DNA from: Streptomyces mirabilis | GTDB lineage: Bacteria; Actinomycetota; Actinomycetes; Streptomycetales; Streptomycetaceae | NCBI RefSeq assembly: GCF_018310535.1 | Contig: NZ_CP074102.1 | Span: forward strand, 1,860,001 to 1,924,000 | Reading direction: 5' to 3' | DNA length: 64,000 nucleotides | Shown here: positions 9,147-16,961 of the stretch, piece after piece | How the letters are laid out: each line of letters starts with the position of its first letter | Position numbering within the stretch: the stretch's first letter is position 1 | Notes under the pieces: generated by a model | What the model saw: the letters and a program-made list of their open reading frames with translations, nothing else | Database searches by the model: none | What the model was told of the DNA's origin: nothing | Made by a program: the position numbers and the translations under genes

Positions 9147-9819
9147 CGCCCTGCCACTCTATCCCGGCGTCCCCGTACGACTCGGGTTCACACCAGCGTT
9201 CGAACGGACGGTCAAGCGTGTACCTCCCGTCGTCACCGAGGACGAGCATCCGCATCTCGGCGTTCCCCGGATTCGACAGCGATTCGAACTCCGCGACCGT
9301 CCAGTGGAACCAGCGCATGCAGAACAGGCGCATGGCAAGACCGTGGGTCACCAGGAGCACGTTCGTCGGGTGGTCGGGGGCCTCGAAGCTCCGGTAGAGG
9401 CTCTCCAGGAAGCCGCCGACCCGGTCGTAGACGTCAGCGCCGGACTCGCCCTGCGCGAAGCGGTAGAAGAAGTGCCCGTACGCGTCCCGGTAGGCCTTCT
9501 GGAGGCGTACGTCGTCGCGGTCCTGCCAGTTGCCCCAGTCCTGCTCGCGCAGCCGAGGCTCCTCGCGCACCCGTATGAGCCCGGGGTCCAGGTGGAAGGC
9601 GCGGAGCGTCTCGTGCGTACGGCGGTACGGAGACACGTAAACGCTTACGCGCTCTCGCCCGAAGACTTCCCGCAACCGTTTTCCCGTCTCCTCCGCCTGC
9701 TGCCACCCCTTCTCGGTGAGCGCCAGAGCGTGGTCGGGCTCGCGTTCATAAACGGTGTCATCGGCGTTGCCCGCTGACTCGCCGTGCCGGACAAGGACGA
9801 TACGCCGTGGTCGAACCAT
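9136..9819 (-). CDS. Histidine phosphatase superfamily protein (phosphoglycerate mutase-like)
   Basis: The product is 227 aa. LVRHGESAGN at residues 9-18 carries the phospho-accepting His12. The partner His is in LLVTHGLAMR in the C-terminal third, and an acidic residue lies in the PRLREQDWG region. These features place it in the RHG branch, whose substrates range from sugar phosphates to nucleotides, so the exact reaction is not predictable. It is the first gene of a two-gene unit with the ADP-ribosylglycohydrolase (11-base overlap). Confidence 0.9.
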   Translation of the reverse strand: MVRPRRIVLVRHGESAGNADDTVYEREPDHALALTEKGWQQAEETGKRLREVFGRERVSVYVSPYRRTHETLRAFHLDPGLIRVREEPRLREQDWGNWQDRDDVRLQKAYRDAYGHFFYRFAQGESGADVYDRVGGFLESLYRSFEAPDHPTNVLLVTHGLAMRLFCMRWFHWTVAEFESLSNPGNAEMRMLVLGDDGRYTLDRPFERWCEPESYGDAGIEWQGDDL

Positions 9820-9925
9820 GCCAAGACCCTAAAACGGCTGACGGCCGATCGAGCACTCGTACGGGCTCCATACGGCGTAGGTCACATGTTCTCCGCGCAG
9901 ATCACACCCGCGGACGGCACTCCGG

Positions 9926-10531
9926 TCAGACCGTCCACGAGGGCTCCAGCGCCACTATGTCGCCGGTCAGGGCCGCGACATCGGCCTCCGTCTGGGCACG
10001 CAGCGCGAGCCGTTCCACGCGCTCGGCCCGGTATTTACCGTGTTCGGCGGCCGACTGCCACATGGACAGGATCAGGAACTCATGGCCCGGGGCCTCACCG
10101 AACAGGCCCCGCACCATGCCGGGCGAGCCCGCCATCGCGGGGTTCCAGACCTTCTCCTGCATCAGCGCGAAGTGTTCGGCCCGTTCCTCGTGGATGCGGC
10201 AGTGGGCAACCCGCAACAGGTCGGCGTCCGTGAAGCGCGGCTCGAAGCCGGTCTTCACATCGAACCGGTGATCGAAGAGTTTGGCCTGCGAGTCCTTGAA
10301 GGTCCCCGACTGGGCAGCCGCGAGCCGGTCGTGAGAACGGGCCATGAAGGAGTCGTAGAAGGCACGGCTCTCCCAGAAGGCGAAGATGTGCGCCACCCCG
10401 GGCCGCCCCCGGCTCCAGCCCCCGCCCTGCCCCCGGAATCCCGGCTCACCCAGCAGCCCCGCCCACTTTCGCTGCCCCCGCTCGAAACCGCGGCGGTCCA
10501 CCACGGTGCAGCGAATCCACTTGACCAGCAC
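9926..10531 (-). CDS. DUF4937/YdbC-like protein
   Basis: The frame stays open to 10687, but the coding-like sequence begins at a GTG at 10531 (VLVKWIRCTVVDRRGFERGQRKW), giving 201 aa; upstream residues are low in information. Two repeated segments have the same layout: a strand, a helix with FAFWESRAFYDSFMARSHDRLA, and later FLILSMWQSAAEHGKYRAERVE. This suggests a duplicated dimeric alpha-beta barrel of the antibiotic-monooxygenase fold. I recall such proteins as DUF4937 or YdbC; no enzyme activity is assigned. No clear ribosome binding site precedes the GTG, so the start is the weakest part of this call. Divergent from the terD-like gene. Confidence 0.7.
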   Translation of the reverse strand: MLVKWIRCTVVDRRGFERGQRKWAGLLGEPGFRGQGGGWSRGRPGVAHIFAFWESRAFYDSFMARSHDRLAAAQSGTFKDSQAKLFDHRFDVKTGFEPRFTDADLLRVAHCRIHEERAEHFALMQEKVWNPAMAGSPGMVRGLFGEAPGHEFLILSMWQSAAEHGKYRAERVERLALRAQTEADVAALTGDIVALEPSWTV

Positions 10532-10686
10532 CGCGCCATCGTAAGGCCACGGAGCGTGGCGCCGGTCACGCTCCGGCAGAGTGCACCCGCGCGAGCGCCC
10601 CCGCGCGCGTGGCACGATGGACAACAGGCCTTGACAACAGAGCAGTTGGGGGCTGAAGAAGATGGGGACGGGGAGGGGGAGATCCA

Positions 10687-11220
10687 ATGACCGGTCTCAA
10701 CAAGGGCATCCGCAAGGTCGAGCTCGCGGTGAAATGGGACCCGAGTCCCGTCGGCGAGCCCGCGACCGACCTCGACATCATCGCGGCGACGTACGTGGCC
10801 GCCGATCCGTACGGAAGTCCCGCCTATGTGGTGCACTTCGACAGCCGCTCGCCGGACGGCACCATCTACCTGAACCGGGACAGCAAGGACGGCAAGGGCT
10901 TCGGCTGGGACGAGGTCATGACGCTGGAACTCGACCGCCTCAACAGCGGCTACACGCGTGTGGTGGTGGGCGTACTCATCCAGCAGCGTTCCGGCCACAA
11001 GTCGTTCGTGGGCGTCCTCAACCCGGGCCTGCGCATGCGGGAGGGCTACACCGTGCTGGCGGAGGACAACTTCGGCGGCGTCCTGGGGGCGACGGCCGCG
11101 ACCGTCGGCGAGTTCGTACGCGACGCCTCCGGAGAGTGGACCTTCCATCCGGGGATCCACGGCTACGACACCGACCCGGCGGAGTTCCCGCGCGTCATGG
11201 GCACGCGCCACGACGCCTGA
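10687..11220 (+). CDS. TerD-family protein
   Basis: The product is 177 aa from an ATG preceded by a purine-rich GGGAGGGGGAGA. It shows TerD features: LNKGIRKVELAVKWDPS at the N-terminus, DLDIIAATY, an acidic DSRSPDGTIYLNRDSKDGKGFGWDE stretch likely to bind calcium, and the LELDRL segment. TerD proteins are small cytoplasmic proteins linked to tellurite resistance and stress; Streptomyces have many paralogues, some tied to differentiation. Here it is a single gene with no ter operon neighbours, so a tellurite role is not implied. Its stop codon lies at the start of a 28-bp tandem duplication. Confidence 0.85.
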   Translation: MTGLNKGIRKVELAVKWDPSPVGEPATDLDIIAATYVAADPYGSPAYVVHFDSRSPDGTIYLNRDSKDGKGFGWDEVMTLELDRLNSGYTRVVVGVLIQQRSGHKSFVGVLNPGLRMREGYTVLAEDNFGGVLGATAATVGEFVRDASGEWTFHPGIHGYDTDPAEFPRVMGTRHDA

Positions 11221-11273
11221 AACAGCCCTCTCCGTAGGACACGTCTGAAACAGCCTTCTCCATAGGAGCGAGA
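11218..11273. repeat. 28-bp tandem duplication at the terD-like stop codon
   Basis: Two adjacent 28-base units (11218-11245 and 11246-11273) both begin TGAAACAGCC and share TCTCC-TAGGA. The first unit starts with the stop codon of the terD-like gene, so the 3' end of the gene was duplicated. Confidence 0.7.
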
Positions 11274-11280
11274 AAACGCC

Positions 11281-11315
11281 GAAGGGCGGCACGACCGGTG
11301 GTCGTGCCGCCCTTC
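11281..11315. terminator. Bidirectional terminator between the terD-like gene and nrdJ
   Basis: GAAGGGCGGCACGAC (11281-11295) pairs perfectly over 15 bases with GTCGTGCCGCCCTTC (11301-11315) around a 5-base loop. It sits between two convergent genes. Confidence 0.88.
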
Positions 11316-11326
11316 AGGGCTTCAGG

Positions 11327-14221
11327 TCAGCTGCAACCGCTGGTCGAGCCGCAGCCCTCGCAGATGTAGCAGGAACCGGCCCGCTGCATCCTCGTACCGC
11401 AGGAGAAGCACAGGGGGGCGTCCGCCTGGATGCCCAGCTGCATCTCCACCAGTTCGGCACTGGTGTGGGCCTGCTTCGGGGCGGGCTTCGCCGCCTCGAC
11501 CTCGGCCTTCGGGGTGGCGACGGCCTTCAGCTCCTGCGCGCGGGGCGCGGACTGGGCCAGACCCTCGACGTCCACCTCGTCGTCGGACGGCTCGTACGAA
11601 CCGGTCTCCAGGTGACGCTGACGCTCCTCGGCGGAGTGGATGCCGAGCGCGGAGCGCGTCTCGAAGGGCAGGAAGTCCAGCGCCAGGCGACGGAAGATGT
11701 AGTCGACGATCGACTGCGCCATCCGCACGTCCGGGTCGTCCGTCATGCCGGCCGGCTCGAAGCGCATGTTCGTGAACTTCGAGACGTACGTCTCCAGGGG
11801 CACGCCGTACTGCAGACCCACGGAGACCGCGATCGAGAAGGCGTCCATCATGCCCGCGAGGGTGGAGCCCTGCTTCGACATCTTCAGGAAGACCTCGCCG
11901 AGACCGTCGTCCGGGTAGGAGTTGGCGGTCATGTAGCCCTCGGCGCCGCCCACCGTGAAGGAGGTGGTGATGCCGGGACGGCCCTTGGGGAGGCGCTTGC
12001 GGACCGGGCGGTACTCGACGACCTTCTGGACCGTCTCGCGGATGGTCGCCTCGGCCTTGGCGGTGACCTCGGCCTTCTCCTTCTCCTTGGTCTTGGCGGA
12101 GAGGGGCTGGCCGACCTTGCAGTTGTCGCGGTAGATCGCGAGCGCCTTGACGCCCATCTTCCACGCCTCGAAGTAGACCTCTTCGACGTCCTCGACGGTC
12201 GCCGTCTCCGGCAGGTTGACCGTCTTGGAAAGCGCGCCGGAGATCCAGGGCTGGATCGCGGCCATCATGCGGACGTGGCCCATCGCGGAGATGGAGCGCT
12301 CGCCCATGGCGCAGTCGAAGACCTCGTAGTGCTCGTGCTTGAGGCTCGGGGCGTCGACGACATTGCCGTTCTCGGCGATGTGGGCGACGATCGCCTCGAT
12401 CTGCTCCTCCTGGTAGCCCAGGCGGCGCAGGGCCTGCGGAACGGTGCCGTTGACGATCTGCATCGAGCCGCCGCCGACCAGTTTCTTGAACTTGACCAGC
12501 GCGAGGTCGGGCTCGAGGCCGGTGGTGTCGCAGGACATCGCGAGACCGATGGTGCCGGTCGGGGCGATGACCGAGGCCTGCGCGTTGCGGAAGCCGTTCT
12601 TCTCACCGAGGTGCAGCACGTCCTGCCAGGCCTCCGTGGCGGCGGCCCAGATCGGCGTGTCGAGGTCGTCCACACGGACGGCCACGGCGTTGGCGTCGGA
12701 GTGCTGCTTCATGACGCGCTGGTGCGGCTGCGCGTTGCGGGCGTAGCCGTCGTACGGGCCGACGACCGCGGCGAGCTCGGCGGAACGCCGGTACGAGGTG
12801 CCGGTCATCAGCGAGGTGATGGCACCGGCGAGGGCGCGACCGCCGTCGGAGTCGTACGCGTGGCCGGTCGCCATCAGGAGGGCGCCCAGGTTGGCGTAGC
12901 CGATGCCCAGCTGACGGAAGGCGCGGGTGTTCTCGCCGATCTTCTGGGTCGGGAAGTCCGCGAAGCAGATGGAGATGTCCATCGCGGTGATGACCAGCTC
13001 GACGACCTTGGCGAAGCGCTCGACCTCGAAGGACTGGTGGCCCTTGCCGTCGTCCTTGAGGAACTTCATCAGGTTCAGCGAGGCGAGGTTGCAGGACGTG
13101 TTGTCCAGGTGCATGTACTCGCTGCACGGGTTCGAGCCGTTGATACGACCGGACTCCGGGCACGTGTGCCAGTGGTTGATCGTGTCGTCGTACTGGATGC
13201 CCGGGTCGGCGCAGGCCCAGGCGGCCTCGGCCATCTTGCGGAAGAGCGTCTTGGCGTCGACCTCCTCGATGACCTCGCCGGTCATACGGGAGGTGAGACC
13301 GAACTTGCCGCCCTCCTCGACCGCCTTCATGAACGTGTCGTTCACACGGACCGAGTTGTTGGCGTTCTGGTACTGGACGGACGTGATGTCGTCGCCGCCC
13401 AGGTCCATGTCGAAGCCCGCGTCACGGAGGGCGCGGATCTTCTCCTCCTCCTTGACCTTGGTCTCGATGAAGTCCTCGATGTCGGGGTGGTCGACGTCGA
13501 GGATGACCATCTTGGCCGCGCGGCGCGTGGCGCCGCCCGACTTGATCGTTCCTGCGGAGGCGTCGGCACCGCGCATGAAGGAGACGGGACCCGAGGCGTT
13601 GCCACCCGAGGAGAGGAGCTCCTTGGATGAGCGGATACGGGAGAGGTTCAGGCCGGCGCCGGAGCCGCCCTTGAAGATCATGCCCTCTTCCTTGTACCAG
13701 TCGAGGATCGACTCCATGGAGTCGTCGACGGAAAGGATGAAGCAGGCCGAGACCTGCTGGGGCTGAGGCGTCCCGACGTTGAACCAGACCGGGCTGTTGA
13801 AGCTGAAGATCTGGTGCAGGAGGGCGTACGCCAGCTCGTGCTCGAAGATCTCGGCGTCGGCGGGCGAGGCGAAGTACTTGTAGTCCTCGCCGGCCTTCCG
13901 GTACGTCTTCACGATGCGGTCGATGAGCTGCCTGAGGCTCACCTCGCGCTGCGGGGTGCCCACGGCACCACGGAAGTACTTGCTGGTGACGATGTTGACC
14001 GCGTTCACCGACCAGAAGCCGGGGAACTCGACGCCACGCTGCTCGAAATTGATCGAGCCGTCGCGCCAGTTGGTCATGACGACGTCACGGCGCTCCCACT
14101 CCACCTCGTCGTACGGGTGCACGCCGGGGGTGGTGTGGATGCGCTCGATGCGCAGTCCCTTGCTGGCCTTGGTGCCCTTGGCGCGGGAACCTCGTGCCGG
14201 ACCGCTCGCCGTCTCTGTCAT
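11327..14221 (-). CDS. nrdJ: Class II (cobalamin-dependent) ribonucleoside-diphosphate reductase
   Basis: I start at the ATG at 14221 (MTETASGPARGS, 964 aa), with GGGAGG just upstream; a further 19 residues are open but lack a site. The large single subunit shows NGSNPCSEYMHLDNTSCNLA around the active site, FNSPVWFNVG near the N-terminus, and a C-terminal cysteine cluster (CFSCGTRM, YICEGCGSTSGC) that re-reduces the active site. Using adenosylcobalamin instead of oxygen, it makes deoxyribonucleotides under any oxygen level. It follows nrdR by 151 bases on the same strand, so the pair is probably autoregulated by NrdR through the boxes upstream of nrdR. I saw no cobalamin riboswitch before this operon. 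Confidence 0.95.
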   Translation of the reverse strand: MTETASGPARGSRAKGTKASKGLRIERIHTTPGVHPYDEVEWERRDVVMTNWRDGSINFEQRGVEFPGFWSVNAVNIVTSKYFRGAVGTPQREVSLRQLIDRIVKTYRKAGEDYKYFASPADAEIFEHELAYALLHQIFSFNSPVWFNVGTPQPQQVSACFILSVDDSMESILDWYKEEGMIFKGGSGAGLNLSRIRSSKELLSSGGNASGPVSFMRGADASAGTIKSGGATRRAAKMVILDVDHPDIEDFIETKVKEEEKIRALRDAGFDMDLGGDDITSVQYQNANNSVRVNDTFMKAVEEGGKFGLTSRMTGEVIEEVDAKTLFRKMAEAAWACADPGIQYDDTINHWHTCPESGRINGSNPCSEYMHLDNTSCNLASLNLMKFLKDDGKGHQSFEVERFAKVVELVITAMDISICFADFPTQKIGENTRAFRQLGIGYANLGALLMATGHAYDSDGGRALAGAITSLMTGTSYRRSAELAAVVGPYDGYARNAQPHQRVMKQHSDANAVAVRVDDLDTPIWAAATEAWQDVLHLGEKNGFRNAQASVIAPTGTIGLAMSCDTTGLEPDLALVKFKKLVGGGSMQIVNGTVPQALRRLGYQEEQIEAIVAHIAENGNVVDAPSLKHEHYEVFDCAMGERSISAMGHVRMMAAIQPWISGALSKTVNLPETATVEDVEEVYFEAWKMGVKALAIYRDNCKVGQPLSAKTKEKEKAEVTAKAEATIRETVQKVVEYRPVRKRLPKGRPGITTSFTVGGAEGYMTANSYPDDGLGEVFLKMSKQGSTLAGMMDAFSIAVSVGLQYGVPLETYVSKFTNMRFEPAGMTDDPDVRMAQSIVDYIFRRLALDFLPFETRSALGIHSAEERQRHLETGSYEPSDDEVDVEGLAQSAPRAQELKAVATPKAEVEAAKPAPKQAHTSAELVEMQLGIQADAPLCFSCGTRMQRAGSCYICEGCGSTSGCS

Positions 14222-14372
14222 GCCGCCTCCCTGTATCGGGCTAAAACGCCCTGAAGTGCCACGTTCTTCCCATGGCACGGTGTGTGTCTGGTGCTGCGCG
14301 CGCCGCTACGCGGCCGCCCGCAACAGGTCTTTGGTCGCCACCGATGGGGGCCGATCCGAGTCGGCCCTTCCG

Positions 14373-14957
14373 TCAGTCGGCGGCGTTGGCGGGCACGGGG
14401 ACCTGGACGGTCCCTCCGGACCCGCGGTCGCTTTCCGGACGCTCCGCGTCCGCGGCTGCCACGCCGGCATCCGCCTCGCCCGCGTCTTCCTCGTCCGCGG
14501 CGGGGCGCTGCCTCGTCTCTTCCCTGAGTTCCACGATGGCGGCCTCGAAGTCCTCGAGCGAGTCGAACGCCCGGTACACGGACGCGAACCGCAGATAGGC
14601 GACGAGGTCGAGTTCCTGCAACGGGCCGAGTATGGCCAGACCCACGTCATGGGTGGTCAGCTCGGCGCTCCCGGTGGCCCGCACCGCCTCCTCGACACGC
14701 TGGCCGAGCTGGGCGAGCGCGTCCTCGGTGACCGGCCGCCCCTGGCACGCCTTGCGCACGCCGTTGATGACCTTGGTACGACTGAAGGGTTCGGTGACGC
14801 CGGACCGCTTGACCACCATCAGCGAGCACGTCTCCACCGTCGTGAAACGACGGGAGCAGTCGGGGCACTGGCGGCGCCTGCGGATCGACGTGCCGTCATC
14901 GGTCGTACGGCTGTCGACGACACGGCTGTCGGGGTGCCTGCAGAAGGGGCAGTGCAT
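14373..14957 (-). CDS. nrdR: Transcriptional repressor NrdR
   Basis: The product is 194 aa. The N-terminal zinc ribbon has Cys3, Cys6, Cys31 and Cys34. An ATP-cone domain follows (about 48-138: [28 protein letters not shown] and onward). The last 40 residues are an acidic, Ala-rich tail beyond the normal family length. NrdR senses ATP/dATP and represses ribonucleotide reductase genes by binding paired 16-bp boxes. Two box-like palindromes 31 bases apart lie upstream (15067-15110), so it should control its own operon with nrdJ. Divergent from lexA. Confidence 0.95.
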   Translation of the reverse strand: MHCPFCRHPDSRVVDSRTTDDGTSIRRRRQCPDCSRRFTTVETCSLMVVKRSGVTEPFSRTKVINGVRKACQGRPVTEDALAQLGQRVEEAVRATGSAELTTHDVGLAILGPLQELDLVAYLRFASVYRAFDSLEDFEAAIVELREETRQRPAADEEDAGEADAGVAAADAERPESDRGSGGTVQVPVPANAAD

Positions 14958-15066
14958 GGCTCCAACCCTCCTTCACAGCACGACTCATAGACCTCGCGAG
15001 ACCTCTCGGGCCCCTCGAAGCAGCCCCAAGCATAGGCGATGACCGGAGGCTCGAAGACCCGGGGGA

Positions 15067-15110
15067 CCACAACTTCTGGGCTGCTGCAGCAATCCAACCA
15101 CTAGATGTGG
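15067..15110 (-). promoter_or_regulatory. Tandem NrdR boxes
   Basis: CCACTAGATGTGG (15098-15110) and CCACAACTTCTGG (15067-15079) are imperfect palindromes with CCA/TGG arms. Their centres are 31 bases apart, three helical turns, the known arrangement for NrdR. They lie about 110-150 bases upstream of the nrdR start. Confidence 0.75.
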
Positions 15111-15400
15111 GGATCGACCCCTAAATTCACCCAGGACACGCGTGTCGCACACGTAATGGCATGTGCCGCGCGGTCATACCGATCCCGGACACGCGGAGAT
15201 ACCGTGGTCAGCGCGCGGAAAGGGGGCCGGTACCCGACTTACGGGGTGCCGGATGGCAGACTGGGCCGCGGCCCACATCTGTCGGCACGGTCATCGCCCC
15301 GGCGGTGAAGAGTACAGCAATGAGCCCTTATGTCCGCCGGATGAAGCGTTGGCTATACACCCAGACACGTGATCACGACAGGCAATCCGCGATTTTTCAC

Positions 15401-15416
15401 TCGAACGTGTGTTTGG
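15401..15416. promoter_or_regulatory. LexA (SOS) box
   Basis: TCGAACGTGTGTTTGG fits the actinobacterial/Gram-positive LexA operator (TCGAAC, four bases, GTTYGR). It lies 60 bases upstream of the lexA start, consistent with autoregulation. Confidence 0.85.
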
Positions 15417-15475
15417 CGCAACCTTTCGAAAGCAACTACCGTTGTCCAGCAGGGAGACCATCGAGAGGGGCCGAC

Positions 15476-16252
15476 GTGACCACCACCGCAGACAGTGCCA
15501 CCATCACTGCCCAGGACCGCTCCCAGGGCCGACTCGAGCCGGTGCATGCGATGAACGAAGCCACGAATCATGAGGGGCCCAAGCGCTCCCTGCCAGGGCG
15601 ACCTCCAGGCATCCGCGCCGACAGCTCGGGACTCACCGACAGGCAGCGCCGGGTGATCGAGGTCATCCGGGACTCCGTGCAGCGGCGCGGCTACCCGCCG
15701 TCGATGCGGGAGATCGGACAGGCGGTCGGCCTCTCCAGCACCTCGTCGGTCGCCCACCAGCTGATGGCACTGGAACGCAAGGGCTTCCTGCGCCGCGATC
15801 CGCACCGCCCGCGGGCGTACGAGGTCCGGGGCTCCGACCAGTCCTCGGCGCAGCCCACGGACACGGCGGGCAAGCCAGCCGCGTCGTACGTCCCACTCGT
15901 CGGCCGTATCGCCGCCGGTGGCCCGATCCTGGCCGAGGAGTCGGTGGAGGACGTCTTCCCCCTCCCCCGGCAGCTGGTCGGTGACGGCGAGCTGTTCGTC
16001 CTGAAGGTCGTCGGTGACTCGATGATCGAGGCCGCCATCTGCGACGGGGACTGGGTGACGGTCCGGCGCCAGCCGGTCGCGGAGAACGGCGACATCGTGG
16101 CCGCGATGCTGGACGGCGAGGCCACGGTGAAGCGGTTCAAGCGCGAGGACGGCCATGTGTGGCTCCTCCCGCACAACGCCGCGTACCAGCCGATTCCCGG
16201 CGACGAGGCGACCATCCTGGGCAAGGTGGTGGCGGTGCTGCGGCGCGTGTGA
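15476..16252 (+). CDS. lexA: SOS-response repressor LexA
   Basis: I start at the GTG at 15476 (258 aa), which has GAGAGGGG upstream; the open frame extends back to 15161 across the operator. The winged helix-turn-helix is at about residues 53-112 ([36 protein letters not shown] region). The self-cleavage site is Ala147-Gly148 (VGRIAAGG). The catalytic dyad is Ser182 (VVGDSM) and Lys219 (GEATVKRF). LexA represses DNA-repair genes and cleaves itself when RecA is activated by DNA damage. An operator lies just upstream. The N-terminal 50 residues are longer than in E. coli, as is usual in Streptomyces. Confidence 0.96.
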   Translation: MTTTADSATITAQDRSQGRLEPVHAMNEATNHEGPKRSLPGRPPGIRADSSGLTDRQRRVIEVIRDSVQRRGYPPSMREIGQAVGLSSTSSVAHQLMALERKGFLRRDPHRPRAYEVRGSDQSSAQPTDTAGKPAASYVPLVGRIAAGGPILAEESVEDVFPLPRQLVGDGELFVLKVVGDSMIEAAICDGDWVTVRRQPVAENGDIVAAMLDGEATVKRFKREDGHVWLLPHNAAYQPIPGDEATILGKVVAVLRRV

Positions 16253-16293
16253 CAGCACACGCCGGGCGGGACACCCCCGCCCCGCCCTTGACC

Positions 16294-16328
16294 GGGCCCC
16301 GGGACCACCTGCGCCGGTTCCGGGGCCC
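16294..16328 (+). terminator. Terminator hairpin after lexA
   Basis: GGGCCCCGG (16294-16302) pairs with CCGGGGCCC (16320-16328). A smaller hairpin (GCGTGT with ACACGC) overlaps the lexA stop. Confidence 0.6.
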
Positions 16329-16458
16329 TGTGCGTTGCCCTCCGGGGGTCAGGCGGGGCAGCGTGCGCGACGTCCAGAGATGGTCCGCCCCGACGAGTAC
16401 GCGCCCCTGAAGGGGTCTTGCTCGCCGGGGGCGGGAGGATCGTCCACAGGACCCGAGG

Positions 16459-16725
16459 GATATGCGCGGGCGCCGAGCGATGTGCGCAGGCGTCGGACGG
16501 CATGCGCGGGCCCCGCGCAACATGCGCAGACGCGCGCGCCTGGCCACATGCGCATGCGCCGAGCGACATACGCGGGCCCGGGGCCACATGCGCAGATGCC
16601 CGGACGGCATGCGCAGACGCCGGGCGACATGCGCGGGCCCTGGGCGACATGCGCGGGCCCTGGGCGACATGCGCGGGCCCTGGGCCACATGCGCGGGCCC
16701 CGGGCCACATGCGCGGGTGCCGGGA
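16459..16725. repeat. 20-bp minisatellite, about 13 copies
   Basis: Units of 20 bases follow the pattern RACATGCGCGGGCCCYGGGC. Three identical units sit at 16626-16685 and diverged units on both sides (from 16459 to 16725). One 6-base insertion occurs at 16539-16544 and one 21-base unit at 16585-16605. There are no unique spacers, so it is not a CRISPR array. Confidence 0.9.
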
Positions 16726-16961
16726 GGATCAACGGCGGGACCGGGGCGGAGATCCCGAGTCCGAGAGCAGGCACGACACCTGGAGCGCTCGCAGGGCGGG
16801 CATCTTCGCGGGGCTCGGGTGTGGCCGTGCGGGTGGTGTTGTTTGGCCGGAGGGGCATCCGAGGCGGAGCGACTCCGCCCGTAGGGGCACCCGGCAGGCC
16901 CGCCTCGGGCCGAGGGCGCGGGTCCCCTCAGCCCCCCGCGTCAGCCCCCCGCGGGGAAGAT

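Larger units (their letters stand above)
14958..15475. other. Divergent regulatory region between nrdR and lexA
   Basis: This 518-base region has no gene of its own; frames running through it are upstream extensions. It holds the NrdR box pair near nrdR, the LexA box near lexA, and a CTTTCGAAAG palindrome at 15423-15432 just past the LexA box. Confidence 0.7.
16253..16961. other. Gene-free convergent region dominated by a 20-bp repeat array
   Basis: This 709-base region lies between convergent lexA and the DinG-type gene. It starts with a hairpin terminator, continues with the minisatellite at 16459-16725, and then runs to the helicase stop without a credible gene. Frames through the array encode only Arg/His/Ala/Met-rich periodic strings. 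Confidence 0.65.

Noticed and set aside
11465..13630. A 721-residue plus-strand frame opposite nrdJ
   Set aside because: Shadow of nrdJ, whose catalytic and cysteine motifs are certain.
14222..15475. Cobalamin riboswitch for the B12-dependent reductase
   Set aside because: No B12-box-like conserved element was recognised; the NrdR boxes explain control.
16459..16725. Possible CRISPR array
   Set aside because: Repeats are directly head to tail with no unique spacers, and no cas genes are nearby.
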